DNA of 64,000 bases from Actibacterium atlanticum (GCF_000671395.1 NZ_AQQY01000003.1:1-64000), one strand, 5' to 3'. Counted from the first letter of the stretch, positions 18,110 through 26,977 are shown. Notes: a model not told the origin generated them from the letters alone. Numbers and translations: made by a program.

Positions 18110-18686
18110 ATCCGGGTCTGGTCACTCCAGGCAAAGGTCTGCGACCGAACTGCTCCACATAGCGCTCCGCCTTCTCAAGGCTGTCAAAGGGGATACCGTT
18201 GTAGGTGTACTTGCCGTCGATCTGTTCAATCTTGTCAGGGCTTGGCGAAGACGACTCTATTGCCAGGGACGGTTCTGGTTTGGCAGGGGCCGGGGCAGAC
18301 GCGAAGCTCGACCTTGTCGGCGGGGCAGCGGGCGTCTGGTCTGCCTGTGCGTCGAAGAAGCTTTGAGGAGGCGCATTGGATTTGAGAGACTGACGCGACA
18401 CGTCAAGCTGGTCTCGGGCGATCTTAAGCATCTGCTGGGTGTATTCAGCCGTATCAACGCCAGCGCGCCAGTTTTGTACCGCAGCCACAATTAATATGCC
18501 GACCACAGACCCGCTGGCTCCCGCCAAAAAGAGCAAGAACCGTTCCGTCCCAGAAGCATACCTTCCCGCCGTTCCGGCAAGGGTCAACCCGATCAGAAAA
18601 CTCAAACCGACGACTATCCAGCCCGCCATTTCCGCAATGGAAAACAGCGTGCGGGCTGTCGCGTAGGAACGCATTTGCTCAGCCAA
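18108..18686 (-). CDS. Membrane protein of the island, function unknown
   Basis: 192 residues if read from the TTG at 18686, which has GGAG 6 nt upstream; an ATG at 18674 also fits but has no ribosome site at the right distance. Two membrane segments (about 15-42 and 48-72) are followed by a coiled region (QQMLKIARDQLDVSRQSL), a Pro/Ala/Ser-rich linker and a C-terminal YTYNGIPFDSLEKAERYVEQFG module. It was not recognised. The topology suggests a periplasmic or cytoplasmic tail held at the membrane, near the transfer-type ATPase gene. Confidence 0.6.
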   Translation of the reverse strand: MAEQMRSYATARTLFSIAEMAGWIVVGLSFLIGLTLAGTAGRYASGTERFLLFLAGASGSVVGILIVAAVQNWRAGVDTAEYTQQMLKIARDQLDVSRQSLKSNAPPQSFFDAQADQTPAAPPTRSSFASAPAPAKPEPSLAIESSSPSPDKIEQIDGKYTYNGIPFDSLEKAERYVEQFGRRPLPGVTRPG

Positions 18687-18952
18687 TGTCTTTCTCCACC
18701 AATGTCCCCCTGAGATCCCAGTCATCCTGCACCGGAAGCGGAGAGCACTCAAGGGTTGTGTGATCGAACAGCCAAATCACCCATAGGTATGAGCACTGGG
18801 TCTGGACGGATGCCTTCGCTCTATCGACGCGGTCACAGTGACGGTCGGCTCGCGACCTTCGCCACAACACTTCATCTGAAAAGCAGATTGCGTACTAAAG
18901 GGATGACGCGTGAATTGGCTGAAGCTCAGTCCAGAGACACGCACCGCTCCAA

Positions 18953-19285
18953 TTACTTAGGCAAACGACACCCACGCTGACGCATCCGTTCATAGACCAT
19001 GACTTTGCGGTTCGTATTGGAGGTAGATAAGGCTCCCAAGGGATTGCGGCCTAGCTTGGCATACTCGTCACGTAGGGCCGTGCAGTTCATGCTCATGACC
19101 TCAGTTTTATAACTGGTATGGGTCTTTACGATAGCCTGACGCTCACCCACCATAGCTGCGGTGGTGGCCCCGACACTGAGCAATGGGGCAGCGGCACAGC
19201 CACTGAGCGACAGAGCAAGAATGGTCGGAATAGGCGCCTTGAAGACGGATCGAGAAAATGAAGGAAGGGGCAGATAAACACGCAT
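18953..19285 (-). CDS. Small lipoprotein
   Basis: 110 residues from the ATG at 19285, which has GAGG at a fitting distance. A lipobox LSGC follows the hydrophobic core PTILALSL, so the mature protein would be lipid-anchored from that Cys. The mature part has two more Cys (NCTALRDEY and RQRGCRLPK), which could form a disulphide. Island lipoproteins of this size are often entry-exclusion or envelope factors, but no specific family was recognised. Confidence 0.7.
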   Translation of the reverse strand: MRVYLPLPSFSRSVFKAPIPTILALSLSGCAAAPLLSVGATTAAMVGERQAIVKTHTSYKTEVMSMNCTALRDEYAKLGRNPLGALSTSNTNRKVMVYERMRQRGCRLPK

Positions 19286-19362
19286 GAGGCGCCTCATTGA
19301 GATAGCAAAAAGGAAGGCCTCGCCCCAGAAACACGCGCAACTCACCCCCTCTCGGGCTGCAC

Positions 19363-19509
19363 CAGTATTCCCAATTTTGGACACCCCTGGTTTTGCACGG
19401 GATTTGGCGTTGTGCGGATGGAGATCCGGCGCTAAACTGAATACTATCCGGCCATAAGCCTCTGTAAATACGTTCTAATTCAACCCGTGCAACAGAATTG
19501 GGAATACTG
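19363..19509. repeat. Nested inverted repeats upstream of the short recombinase gene
   Basis: A perfect 14-bp inverted repeat, CAGTATTCCCAATT (19363-19376) and AATTGGGAATACTG (19496-19509), encloses a second perfect 9-bp one, TTGCACGGG (19393-19401) and CCCGTGCAA (19484-19492). A third pair, CGCTAAA (19430) and TTTAGCG (19522), crosses the right edge. The block lies 61 nt before the tyrosine recombinase start and could be its recombination or regulatory site. Confidence 0.65.
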
Positions 19510-19570
19510 TTGCAGGCGCGATTTAGCGTAGAATGCGATCCTCGCAACAGGGGTCAGCCGGGGCCATTCC

Positions 19571-20173
19571 ATGTCCACGTCACGCCATCAGTCGTCGCAA
19601 ATGCGGCTCTATGATCACGCCCATCGTAGGCTCTACATCAACGCGGAAGAGCGTCGCCGTTTTACGAATGTTGCTTTCGCGTGCGAGCCACAGATTGCCA
19701 GCCTCTGTCTAACTTTGCTCTATACCGGCTGTCGCATCTCTGAAGCATTGGAACTGACTACTAACGCAGTGCAACTCGAGGCTCGGGTCCTTACGTTCCG
19801 CACCCTTAAGCGTCGCAACTCTCAGGTTTATCGGGAAGTCCCCATTCCGCCGGATCTGGCTGAGCTGATTGGTCGGGCTCATAATCTTCCCATTGCGTAT
19901 CCCGATTGGCCCCTCTGGGGGCCTCCGGGGCATCCCCTCAATCGCGCCACCGCCTATCGCTGGGTGAAGTCTGTCATGCGACGAGCCGGTATCCAAGGCA
20001 AGCAGGCCTGCCCCAAGGGGTTGCGCCACGGCTACGGCATCCATGCTTTGAGTTCAGGCGTTCAGCTCAACATGCTGCAAAAGTGGATGGGACACGCCTC
20101 CATGAGCACCACAGCGATCTATGCGAACGCCGTCGGAGCTGAGGAAATGGCAATTGCGGATAGGATGTGGTGA
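19571..20173 (+). CDS. Short tyrosine recombinase, catalytic domain only
   Basis: 200 residues. The catalytic domain of a tyrosine recombinase is present: Arg in TGCRISEAL, a basic LKRRN loop, KGLRHGYG (Lys in place of the first His, Arg kept), His in WMGHAS and the nucleophile Tyr in TAIYANA. The N-terminal core-binding domain is missing, so this is either a naturally short Xer-like enzyme or a truncated integrase. It is alone on the plus strand between the transfer-type genes and the NACHT gene, with nested inverted repeats upstream. Confidence 0.85.
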   Translation: MSTSRHQSSQMRLYDHAHRRLYINAEERRRFTNVAFACEPQIASLCLTLLYTGCRISEALELTTNAVQLEARVLTFRTLKRRNSQVYREVPIPPDLAELIGRAHNLPIAYPDWPLWGPPGHPLNRATAYRWVKSVMRRAGIQGKQACPKGLRHGYGIHALSSGVQLNMLQKWMGHASMSTTAIYANAVGAEEMAIADRMW

Positions 20174-20491
20174 TGGGAGGGAGCGGCCCATTGCAGACAT
20201 TCGTGCGACCCGCGCCCAATGGCACCTCCCAGCCCGAAGCGGACATGGACGATCGGCACACCAGGGGCGGGAAGAAGACGTTCGTTGCGCCTGCGAAAGC
20301 TTCGCGCCAGACGGCCCTTTCCGGACTTTGAACTTGCCATACAGTGCCACACCGCAGATTCCCCGAAGCGGAAGTGAACTCTCACGCAACTCTGGAAAGG
20401 TCAGACATGGCCGTGTAACGAAGATCAATCAGCCTTCGGCAAGCTCAGCACGGTTCACATCGATGCAAGGCAGTCTTTGGAGTGACGCATC
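20174..20491. other. 318-bp gap without a convincing gene
   Basis: The gap lies between the convergent recombinase and NACHT genes. Frames here are short and code poorly. The first half is GC-rich and resembles degenerate intergenic sequence common in roseobacter genomes; no terminator with a U-run was seen. Confidence 0.5.
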
Positions 20492-23400
20492 TTAATCATT
20501 GTCAGAGCCGGGCAACTTCGCGGTCAAGCGCTTGAGATTCCTACTTCGTTGCATGGACTTCTTCTTTCGGTTTCGAAGTTCCGCACGCTTGCCCTTGGAA
20601 ACGGCATATACGGACGAGTAAATATCAACAATCTCATCCTCCAGTTCGTTTTGAATGGGTTGTGGATCTGATCCCAACCGATACACCTCTGTCGCCTTAC
20701 TCAGCATCGTCTCCTGCAAGGACTTGTTGCCTTTTACCCGGTCCGAGAACTGTCGTGGAAGCTTCCACCATTCCCCCAACCGTAGATCAATACGGAGGCA
20801 GCACCTTAGGAACTCGACTAAGTCAGGTTCATCGGTCTCCTGCATAGTCTTTTGCGAAAGCTGAACTTCCAACTTGCCAGTGCCAAGCAGCAAGAATACA
20901 AGACGACCAACCTCTTTGGGCAGATTGATCGCGATGCTTTTTGCAACCTGATCGTCGGTGTAATCATGAGGATACGACACGATGTAGGATAGTCCGTTGA
21001 TCGTCATCTTTCTGTTCTTCACCAAGTTCGGTATGAGGAAAAATGACGTCAAGATAGTCGAAGCCCAGCTCTTAAGCACATTCGCAAGATGTAGTCGCTT
21101 TTCAGTATCCTCGATTAGCTCAGTATTCTTAACCAGTGCTGTATAAATAAATAGTGATATCATATACTTGGAAGGAATGTCGTCGGCCTGAGGTCGAAAG
21201 ACCTCTTGCCTACCTTCTGCGTCTCGCGGCAGCTCTGCATCCAAGACTTCATCTCTTTCAGACTGAGACATAGGAGCTTCTTGTAATTGCCCAGCCAACT
21301 CTTCCGCGAACTTTTCGTTGTCTTCCAAAGTCAATGGTAGCTTTGTGGTATCTATGCTCTTGAATAAGTTCTGGAAGTCCGCTCCAAATAGGTCATCATG
21401 ATATTCAATGTGTTTACTTGATACGAATTGAAGGAGCTCAAGATCATTTCTTGCCAACCCTGCATAGTATTCAATCTCGTTCATATAGCTTAAATAACGC
21501 TGGTCATTCAGCACCCAATCTCGAAAACACTTTTTGTTGCGCATCTGAGCGGCAACAAAGAACTCAAGAAAAGCTCTAAATCGGAACGATATTAAGTCAC
21601 TCCCTTTTCGACTGAGGAAGATTTTGGACGCAATTGTATTGTCTATTATATCTTTCGCTCCAAAGTTCAGCCCCAAACCTTTTAGGTAGCTATCAGTGAA
21701 GAGAAATATTTCATCGTACTGAAATACATACTTATTTTCGCGGCACATATGCTCTGCGACACTACCAAGGTAGTGAACCTGGTTCGTAAAGTCGAACTTT
21801 TTCCGCTCAACTTCACCGAGGGAATTTTTCTCAAGAAGGGTCTCAATGAATCTCTCAATGAGAGTGGGTCGATTTAACGGAGAGAAAGATTTGTCACGAG
21901 AAATAATATCAGCCAATAGTGAGCTATTTATCGGCGTGGCAGGGACATTGATTGCTCTTAGTTTGGCTATAACCCGATCTAGCAGCTCTTCTTCTGAAAC
22001 ACCTCCATCGTCCATTTTTTGAACGAGTTTTCTTAAGTCAGTTCTGCGGAACTGCTTAAGGACCACTTGCTCGAAATTCGCACTAAAGCCAAAGTCGGGG
22101 ACCAGTCCAGCCTTTCGTTTTACAGCCGTAGTTGTAATTACAAAGCGGTTCTTCTTGTATTTTGAGATGAACTTACGGAGCTCTTCAAGGCGTTTTCCAT
22201 CAGTTCGCGCAAGGTCATCGATGAAGAGTGTGAAGCAACCGTCAGCCAAAAGGCTCTCAATAGTACAGCCGTTCGGTAAGCCCGGAAGACAATCTCTAAC
22301 AGCCTTTTCCGCTCTCTTTGTACCGGGTGAAAAGTCGTTAAAGTGCAATACTACTGGTATTAGATGGCGATGGCTGTTTTTCTGACCTGCCTGTACCGCC
22401 GTATCGATGCAGAGTTGGTTAAGCAACGATGTTTTTCCGTGTTCTGGCAGCGATTCAACGATAAAATTATGTTCACTATCAATTATTTGAGCGAATTTAA
22501 TAGGTTGTTCAACAAAAATCGGGCGATCATTCTCTTTGTCTAAATCTTTTAGAACGAGACGCACCAGTGGGGGCGGCACGAAAACGTCATGGGTCGGTTT
22601 TTCCAAAACGCCTTCAGAGTAATCTTCGGTAGCTTTGGTTTTGACTTCGTTGGCGACCCAAGCTTTCAATGTTGCGAGTCTACCTGCATCAATTACGCTA
22701 TTGAAAAAAGTTTCGGCCCTATCGCACGAGTAATAGTTTCCACCAGTATCACTGATGTTGCTCGCAGCGTCGAACGCTCTTCGTTTATCAAAGTATGATC
22801 GCAAAATGACGTGCGCGAATTTTTCTTTCGGCGAGACCCGGATCATAGAGTAACCCAAATAGCGATCTTGCCGCCATGTATAGAGTGCTCCCGCTTGGTT
22901 CTGAACCAAACTTTGTTTGCTGTGACCGACCGTTGCTGGTCTAGGATCGTGAACGTGGCCGAAGAGAAGCAGATCGCCAGTCTTATCGAGTAGGTCTTTG
23001 AAGTCTGAGCTGGAAGCATCGTTCTGCCAAAAATCTGGGTGATGATAGTTGAAAACTACAAACCGATCTTTCTGAATTTCAGCTATAATTTCAGTAAGTA
23101 CCGCTTCAGGAAAAGCTAACAGACCTGCGTCACTTAATTTGTCCAGTCCGGCCCATCCGAGCCAAGCTGTGTTCAAACTGACTACGGTTATTCCTAATTC
23201 AGGTATGTCATGAGCACTTCCAAATTCATTGGAATAGAGTTCGTGAGGTCGTTCAAAGAACTCTGAGAAGTCAAAGTATGCAGACAGTTTATCTTGTGCA
23301 AACTTTGTTAGTTGACCTCCAAGGTACGCGGCGTTCAAGCTGTTTCTGTCAGTGAATTCAACCACCAGTTTTTCCTGCTGGTCTCGATTTGTTTTGACGG

Positions 23401-23698
23401 CACTTCTATGCAAATCATGGTTACCAGGCGCTAGAAAAAGCCGGGAATGATCACAATTTGTGACTTTCAGAAGTCGTTCGATAAACTCATCATAGAGTTT
23501 GTCATAAGTATTGGTGTCGTCAGCAGAATGAACCAAGTCACCAGAAAAAACGATCAGGTCAGGTTCCCCCACATTTTTCGCTAGCAGCTGAATGTCCGCA
23601 AGCAGAGCACCAAGGACAATGTTTTGATCGTATGAGCGGTCGGTCTTGTAGTGGAGGTCAGTCAGATGAAGAATATTAGTGACGTTTGAACTGGTCAA
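20492..23698 (-). CDS. Metallophosphoesterase-NACHT (STAND) protein, candidate anti-phage sensor-effector
   Basis: 1068 residues starting at TTG (23698). Residues 1-300 form a calcineurin-like metallophosphoesterase with all metal motifs: DLH (14-16), SGD (52-54), GNHD (92-95), HH (219-220) and GHVH (247-250). Residues about 400-720 form a NACHT-type NTPase: P-loop SLPEHGKTS (416-424, first Gly of the motif replaced by Ser), Walker B LFIDD (491-495), sensor VITTT (520-524) and the late helix motif FRFRAFLEFFVAAQ (705-718). The last 350 residues are helical and fit a sensor domain. The gene is clearly more AT-rich than its neighbours. By family analogy it would sense a phage product and trigger the phosphoesterase against nucleic acid or nucleotides; that role is inferred. 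Confidence 0.85.
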   Translation of the reverse strand: MTSSNVTNILHLTDLHYKTDRSYDQNIVLGALLADIQLLAKNVGEPDLIVFSGDLVHSADDTNTYDKLYDEFIERLLKVTNCDHSRLFLAPGNHDLHRSAVKTNRDQQEKLVVEFTDRNSLNAAYLGGQLTKFAQDKLSAYFDFSEFFERPHELYSNEFGSAHDIPELGITVVSLNTAWLGWAGLDKLSDAGLLAFPEAVLTEIIAEIQKDRFVVFNYHHPDFWQNDASSSDFKDLLDKTGDLLLFGHVHDPRPATVGHSKQSLVQNQAGALYTWRQDRYLGYSMIRVSPKEKFAHVILRSYFDKRRAFDAASNISDTGGNYYSCDRAETFFNSVIDAGRLATLKAWVANEVKTKATEDYSEGVLEKPTHDVFVPPPLVRLVLKDLDKENDRPIFVEQPIKFAQIIDSEHNFIVESLPEHGKTSLLNQLCIDTAVQAGQKNSHRHLIPVVLHFNDFSPGTKRAEKAVRDCLPGLPNGCTIESLLADGCFTLFIDDLARTDGKRLEELRKFISKYKKNRFVITTTAVKRKAGLVPDFGFSANFEQVVLKQFRRTDLRKLVQKMDDGGVSEEELLDRVIAKLRAINVPATPINSSLLADIISRDKSFSPLNRPTLIERFIETLLEKNSLGEVERKKFDFTNQVHYLGSVAEHMCRENKYVFQYDEIFLFTDSYLKGLGLNFGAKDIIDNTIASKIFLSRKGSDLISFRFRAFLEFFVAAQMRNKKCFRDWVLNDQRYLSYMNEIEYYAGLARNDLELLQFVSSKHIEYHDDLFGADFQNLFKSIDTTKLPLTLEDNEKFAEELAGQLQEAPMSQSERDEVLDAELPRDAEGRQEVFRPQADDIPSKYMISLFIYTALVKNTELIEDTEKRLHLANVLKSWASTILTSFFLIPNLVKNRKMTINGLSYIVSYPHDYTDDQVAKSIAINLPKEVGRLVFLLLGTGKLEVQLSQKTMQETDEPDLVEFLRCCLRIDLRLGEWWKLPRQFSDRVKGNKSLQETMLSKATEVYRLGSDPQPIQNELEDEIVDIYSSVYAVSKGKRAELRNRKKKSMQRSRNLKRLTAKLPGSDND

Positions 23699-24068
23699 TT
23701 TGAGTAGCCTTGCCTACGAGTCTCGATATGCCATTGGTCAAGCAAACCAAACACAACTTCAAGCTGATTTATCGAGATAATTCCTCACAGATGGCCGGGC
23801 TGTGTGAGTCCCAACACCAATACCCCTAACCGAGAGCACGGTAAGGGCCTATCGTTGTTCGAGCCCGGGGTTGGAGCAAATCAAGAAGTTCGGCGTCTAC
23901 CCAAACTACCCGGTTCTCGTCAGATAAGGCTTAAAACGCATCATGCTGAGCGCCTGCTTAGTCGGTTTCCAAGACCCCTTGTTGCGCCTGCAGCGAATTC
24001 ACACTTTCCGCCCATACCCCCTGTCGTGCACCTAGCGGACCAACCGTTTCGACGTGATCCTTGACCCG
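23699..24068. other. Divergent intergenic region, about 370 bp
   Basis: This lies between the NACHT gene and the plus-strand ATPase and should hold promoters for both. An imperfect CTCACAG/CTGTGTGAG hairpin is visible in its first third. No gene is supported. Confidence 0.45.
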
Positions 24069-25229
24069 ATGAGTTCGGTGTACACAAAGGTGAGCGTCCT
24101 GGGTCATGCCTGGGATCGCTCGGGTGGATATGCGTTTGGGATGAAACTGGCAGATCGGCTGATGCATTTGCATGTGGTCGGGCAGACCGGGACTGGGAAA
24201 TCGACGCTTCTGTCCAATCTGGCCCTGCAGGACGCAGGCAATGGGATTGGGTTTTGCTTGATAGACCCCCATGGCGATCTGGCCGAAGCGTTGGCTGCGC
24301 GGCTCGGGGATCACGCAATGCTGTGGGCACCTGCTGACCCGGACTGCGCCTATGGATACAACCCGCTCACGTCAGTGCCTTCGCGCTATCGCCCGTTGGT
24401 CGCCTCCGGTTTGATCGATGCGTTCAAGAAGCAATGGGCGGATGCCTGGGGCGTGCGGATGGAGCATTTGATGCGCCATGCCGTTTTGACGTTGCTGGAT
24501 CAGCCCAGAGCCGATTTGCGGGACGTCTTGCCGCTGTTTCTGGACAAACATCTGCGGGCTCAGATGTTGAGCAACGTGCAGGACCCGCAGCTGCGCTTCT
24601 TCTGGCAAGAAGAGTTCCCGAAGATGAACTACAAATCCACCCTGGATGGGGTGGCACCCATCGCCAACAAGCTCGGAGCGTTTCTGGCCCACCCCACGGT
24701 GCGACAGGCCTTGTGTGAACCAAAGACCCCCTTGCGGTTTCGACGGATCATGGATGAAGGGCAGGTGCTGATTGTGAACCTGGCCAAGGGGCACTTAGGT
24801 GGGGGCCTAGCAAACATTCTGGGCGGGTTGATTGTGGCCAGCATGGTCAACGCCGCCTTCAGTCGTCAGGGAACAGATGCCGCGTCACGTCGACCATTCT
24901 TCGTACACGTAGACGAGTTCCACGCCTTCACCACCTCAGCCATTGCCGAGATGCTGCCTGAGACCCGCAAATACGGGCTGGGACTGACACTGGTGCATCA
25001 ACATGTCGCTCAGGTCGAGCGGGAAGTGTTTCAGGCCATCCAGGGCAATGTGGGCAGTCTGATGGCGTTTCGGGTGGGGCCGCAAGATGCACTAGTTTTT
25101 GCCGCACAGCTTGAGACAGTAACCAATAGCGATCTGATCAACCTACCCAATCACCGCGCCTATCTGCGCATGATGCAGGACGGAGAGCGTCGGCGGGCCT
25201 TCACGGTGGATACGCTGCCTTTGCAATAG
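24069..25229 (+). CDS. HerA/VirD4-type DNA-transfer ATPase
   Basis: 386 residues from the ATG at 24069; a GTG at 24054 is an in-frame alternative and neither has a strong ribosome site. Walker A is GQTGTGKST, followed by CLIDPHGDL; Walker B is FVHVDEFHAF, then a LTLVHQHVAQ sensor segment. There is no membrane anchor, unlike the 691-residue ATPase of the same island. It resembles the soluble motor domain of coupling proteins (type IV secretory conjugative DNA transfer family). A strong terminator follows 3 nt after the stop. Confidence 0.85.
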   Translation: MSSVYTKVSVLGHAWDRSGGYAFGMKLADRLMHLHVVGQTGTGKSTLLSNLALQDAGNGIGFCLIDPHGDLAEALAARLGDHAMLWAPADPDCAYGYNPLTSVPSRYRPLVASGLIDAFKKQWADAWGVRMEHLMRHAVLTLLDQPRADLRDVLPLFLDKHLRAQMLSNVQDPQLRFFWQEEFPKMNYKSTLDGVAPIANKLGAFLAHPTVRQALCEPKTPLRFRRIMDEGQVLIVNLAKGHLGGGLANILGGLIVASMVNAAFSRQGTDAASRRPFFVHVDEFHAFTTSAIAEMLPETRKYGLGLTLVHQHVAQVEREVFQAIQGNVGSLMAFRVGPQDALVFAAQLETVTNSDLINLPNHRAYLRMMQDGERRRAFTVDTLPLQ

Positions 25230-25232
25230 AAA

Positions 25233-25254
25233 ACCGCCTCTCGAAAGAGGCGGT
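25233..25254. terminator. Bidirectional intrinsic terminator
   Basis: Perfect 9-bp stem ACCGCCTCT/AGAGGCGGT with a CGAA tetraloop lies between the convergent ATPase and DUF3768 genes. A-rich sequence on one side and TATTTT on the other give U-tracts in both directions. Confidence 0.85.
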
Positions 25255-25260
25255 CTATTT

Positions 25261-25791
25261 TCAATACTCGCTGGCCAGCATGACGGTCAGCACACGATGT
25301 GTGACCTCAGGATTAGCCGGATTGGGCGATAGCTCTTTGAGCTCAAGATCATAGGGATCAATCTTCCAATAGATTTTCAGATCTTCGATCTCAATCGCAC
25401 CAAAATCATGTTCTCCCCACGGATCATTGTCCTCCGAGTAATCGTTGTACTGCTGCACAGCCTTCATAACCCTTGCAACGAACTCGGCTCCAAGACGAGA
25501 TATGCCTTGTGTCACCATGATCGAGCCTTTGCCTGACCCGTGCTGTCGGAACGCATCATTGAGATCCCGCACCAATCGGTTTGGCGGCTCTTCAGGCCGT
25601 ATCCAGCGTATTCGGGTCGCAGCGTCACATTGATAGCAATAGGCTTCGTCAAAGCTGTTCTCCAGCTCCCACAAGCCCGACACCCGGTTCCAACAGGCCC
25701 AGGCATCCGTCACCACCCGCTCTGAACCACACTCAGCGCAGACCGGTACAGACCCGATTGAGCCAGCATCTACTTTGTCTTCTTTCTCCAT
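25261..25791 (-). CDS. DUF3768 domain protein
   Basis: 176 residues from the ATG at 25791, which has GGAGG 9 nt upstream. The second half carries the DUF3768 pattern: LNDAFRQHGSGKGSIMVTQG, NDPWGEHDFG, WKIDPYD and the ending THRVLTVMLASEY. The N-terminal part has CAEC and CYQC pairs that could bind zinc. The family is frequent on alphaproteobacterial plasmids and integrative elements; its function is unknown. Confidence 0.85.
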   Translation of the reverse strand: MEKEDKVDAGSIGSVPVCAECGSERVVTDAWACWNRVSGLWELENSFDEAYCYQCDAATRIRWIRPEEPPNRLVRDLNDAFRQHGSGKGSIMVTQGISRLGAEFVARVMKAVQQYNDYSEDNDPWGEHDFGAIEIEDLKIYWKIDPYDLELKELSPNPANPEVTHRVLTVMLASEY

Positions 25792-25876
25792 CTCGCAATC
25801 CTCCGATGGGGTGGTCGCCCGAGACCATCTCGGACGCACCCCACGAAGGGCGAGTTGGCAGCTGAAACGGTCCGGC

Positions 25877-26338
25877 CTAGGTCAATTGCGCGAAGCCTGC
25901 TTCAATCAAAGCCAGGGCCTCGAAATAGATCAGGGCTTTGGGCTCAGATTCCCAGGGTTTGCGTTTGCGCGGCAGTAGGATTTGCATCTCGGGATAGACG
26001 CGACAGAGTTGCGCGGCTTCCTCGAACCGGTTGTGGGTGCGACGCACACGTTCAACCACCAGACTGGGCGGCTCAGAAGCTTCAGCCTCGGCCGTCATCG
26101 CAGTGATCACCATGCGGGTCTTAAGGCCCTTCTTGGAGTCGTTTGGAAGCCTCTCTGTCACAATTATATCGGGTCGCAACAGCTCAATGCGTCGGGCAGC
26201 AAACCTCCGAACCTCTGCGATGTCTTGGCTAGCTGTGGAGGACATCCCCTTATCGATCACCTGGCCGCGTTCAATCAGCACGTGCCCAACCCGACCACTG
26301 GCCACAGCCATGGCGAGGATCCGTCCTTTAGGTCTCAT
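25877..26338 (-). CDS. Island protein, possible RuvC/RNase H-like fold
   Basis: 153 residues from the ATG at 26338. The start GRILAMAVASGRVGHVLIE followed by RPDIIVTERLP and a C-terminal LIYFEALALIEAG helix looks like the RuvC/RNase H layout, but the first acidic residue expected in the leading strand is Ala, so catalysis is doubtful. This is a weak resemblance made by eye. It overlaps the XRE regulator gene by 11 nt and is probably translated with it. Confidence 0.6.
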   Translation of the reverse strand: MRPKGRILAMAVASGRVGHVLIERGQVIDKGMSSTASQDIAEVRRFAARRIELLRPDIIVTERLPNDSKKGLKTRMVITAMTAEAEASEPPSLVVERVRRTHNRFEEAAQLCRVYPEMQILLPRKRKPWESEPKALIYFEALALIEAGFAQLT

Positions 26339-26672
26339 AGGCAGAGAGAATACGTTCAACACGCTCTTCGAGCTGATGCAGCATGTTGTTTCTGGCAAAA
26401 CGACCCAGCCAACCGGTTCGAACCTCGGGCAGGTCAAGGAGGCGTTGTCGAATGACCAAGGCCCGGTCCTGAAACAGGGGTTCGGCCAAATATTCCATTG
26501 AACGGCCAAAGAGCACCGCGACACCGCAAAGTTCCATCGCTGTTGGCGTCACCTCGCCCAGCTCCAGCCGGGATATTCGGCTTTGGGACACGCCCAGCAG
26601 GTGGGCGCAGTCAGCCTGGCTCAGGCCCGCCTTGTGGCGGCTCTGTGCCAGGCACTGTGAAAATTCTTGCAT
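26328..26672 (-). CDS. XRE-family transcriptional regulator
   Basis: 114 residues from the ATG at 26672; a TTG at 26681 is an alternative. Residues about 5-60 form a Cro/CI-type helix-turn-helix (SRHKAGLSQADCAHLLGVSQ then SRISRLELGEVTPT). The helical remainder (FARNNMLHQLEERVERIL) may mediate dimers. It shares an 11-nt overlap with the downstream gene and probably controls this small operon and perhaps the element's recombination genes. Confidence 0.88.
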   Translation of the reverse strand: MQEFSQCLAQSRHKAGLSQADCAHLLGVSQSRISRLELGEVTPTAMELCGVAVLFGRSMEYLAEPLFQDRALVIRQRLLDLPEVRTGWLGRFARNNMLHQLEERVERILSAYET

Positions 26673-26766
26673 AAAGATCAAATGAACTAACTTGCTAAGC
26701 CGATGACCCGCAGGTCACCAGATTGCTCTACGCTGGTCCGCTTGAACCTCTCTCATACCTCTTCCT

Positions 26767-26838
26767 CCACCGGATCGGGATCGTGGTGCAGGCGATGGAG
26801 GGGGGAACCCCCTCCAAGCCCCGATCCCGATCCGGTGG
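26767..26838. repeat. Large two-tier hairpin, 17-bp outer and 8-bp inner stem
   Basis: Perfect outer arms CCACCGGATCGGGATCG (26767-26783) and CGATCCCGATCCGGTGG (26822-26838) enclose a second perfect stem GGAGGGGG/CCCCCTCC near 26797-26815. It lies between the XRE regulator and the serine recombinase operon. No U-run follows. Such a structure suits an origin of transfer, a recombination site or a protein-bound DNA hairpin. Confidence 0.75.
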
Positions 26839-26977
26839 TAAGGCTAAGCTCAAGCATCAAGATCTTCCGCAAGAAATCCTACGCCAGTCGCATATCCATG
26901 CAAGACCCACGCGGATACCCAGCTGTGCATAAGGCTGGTATCTTGCTGGATTACCGCACCCACGTAGGCTTGGGAGT

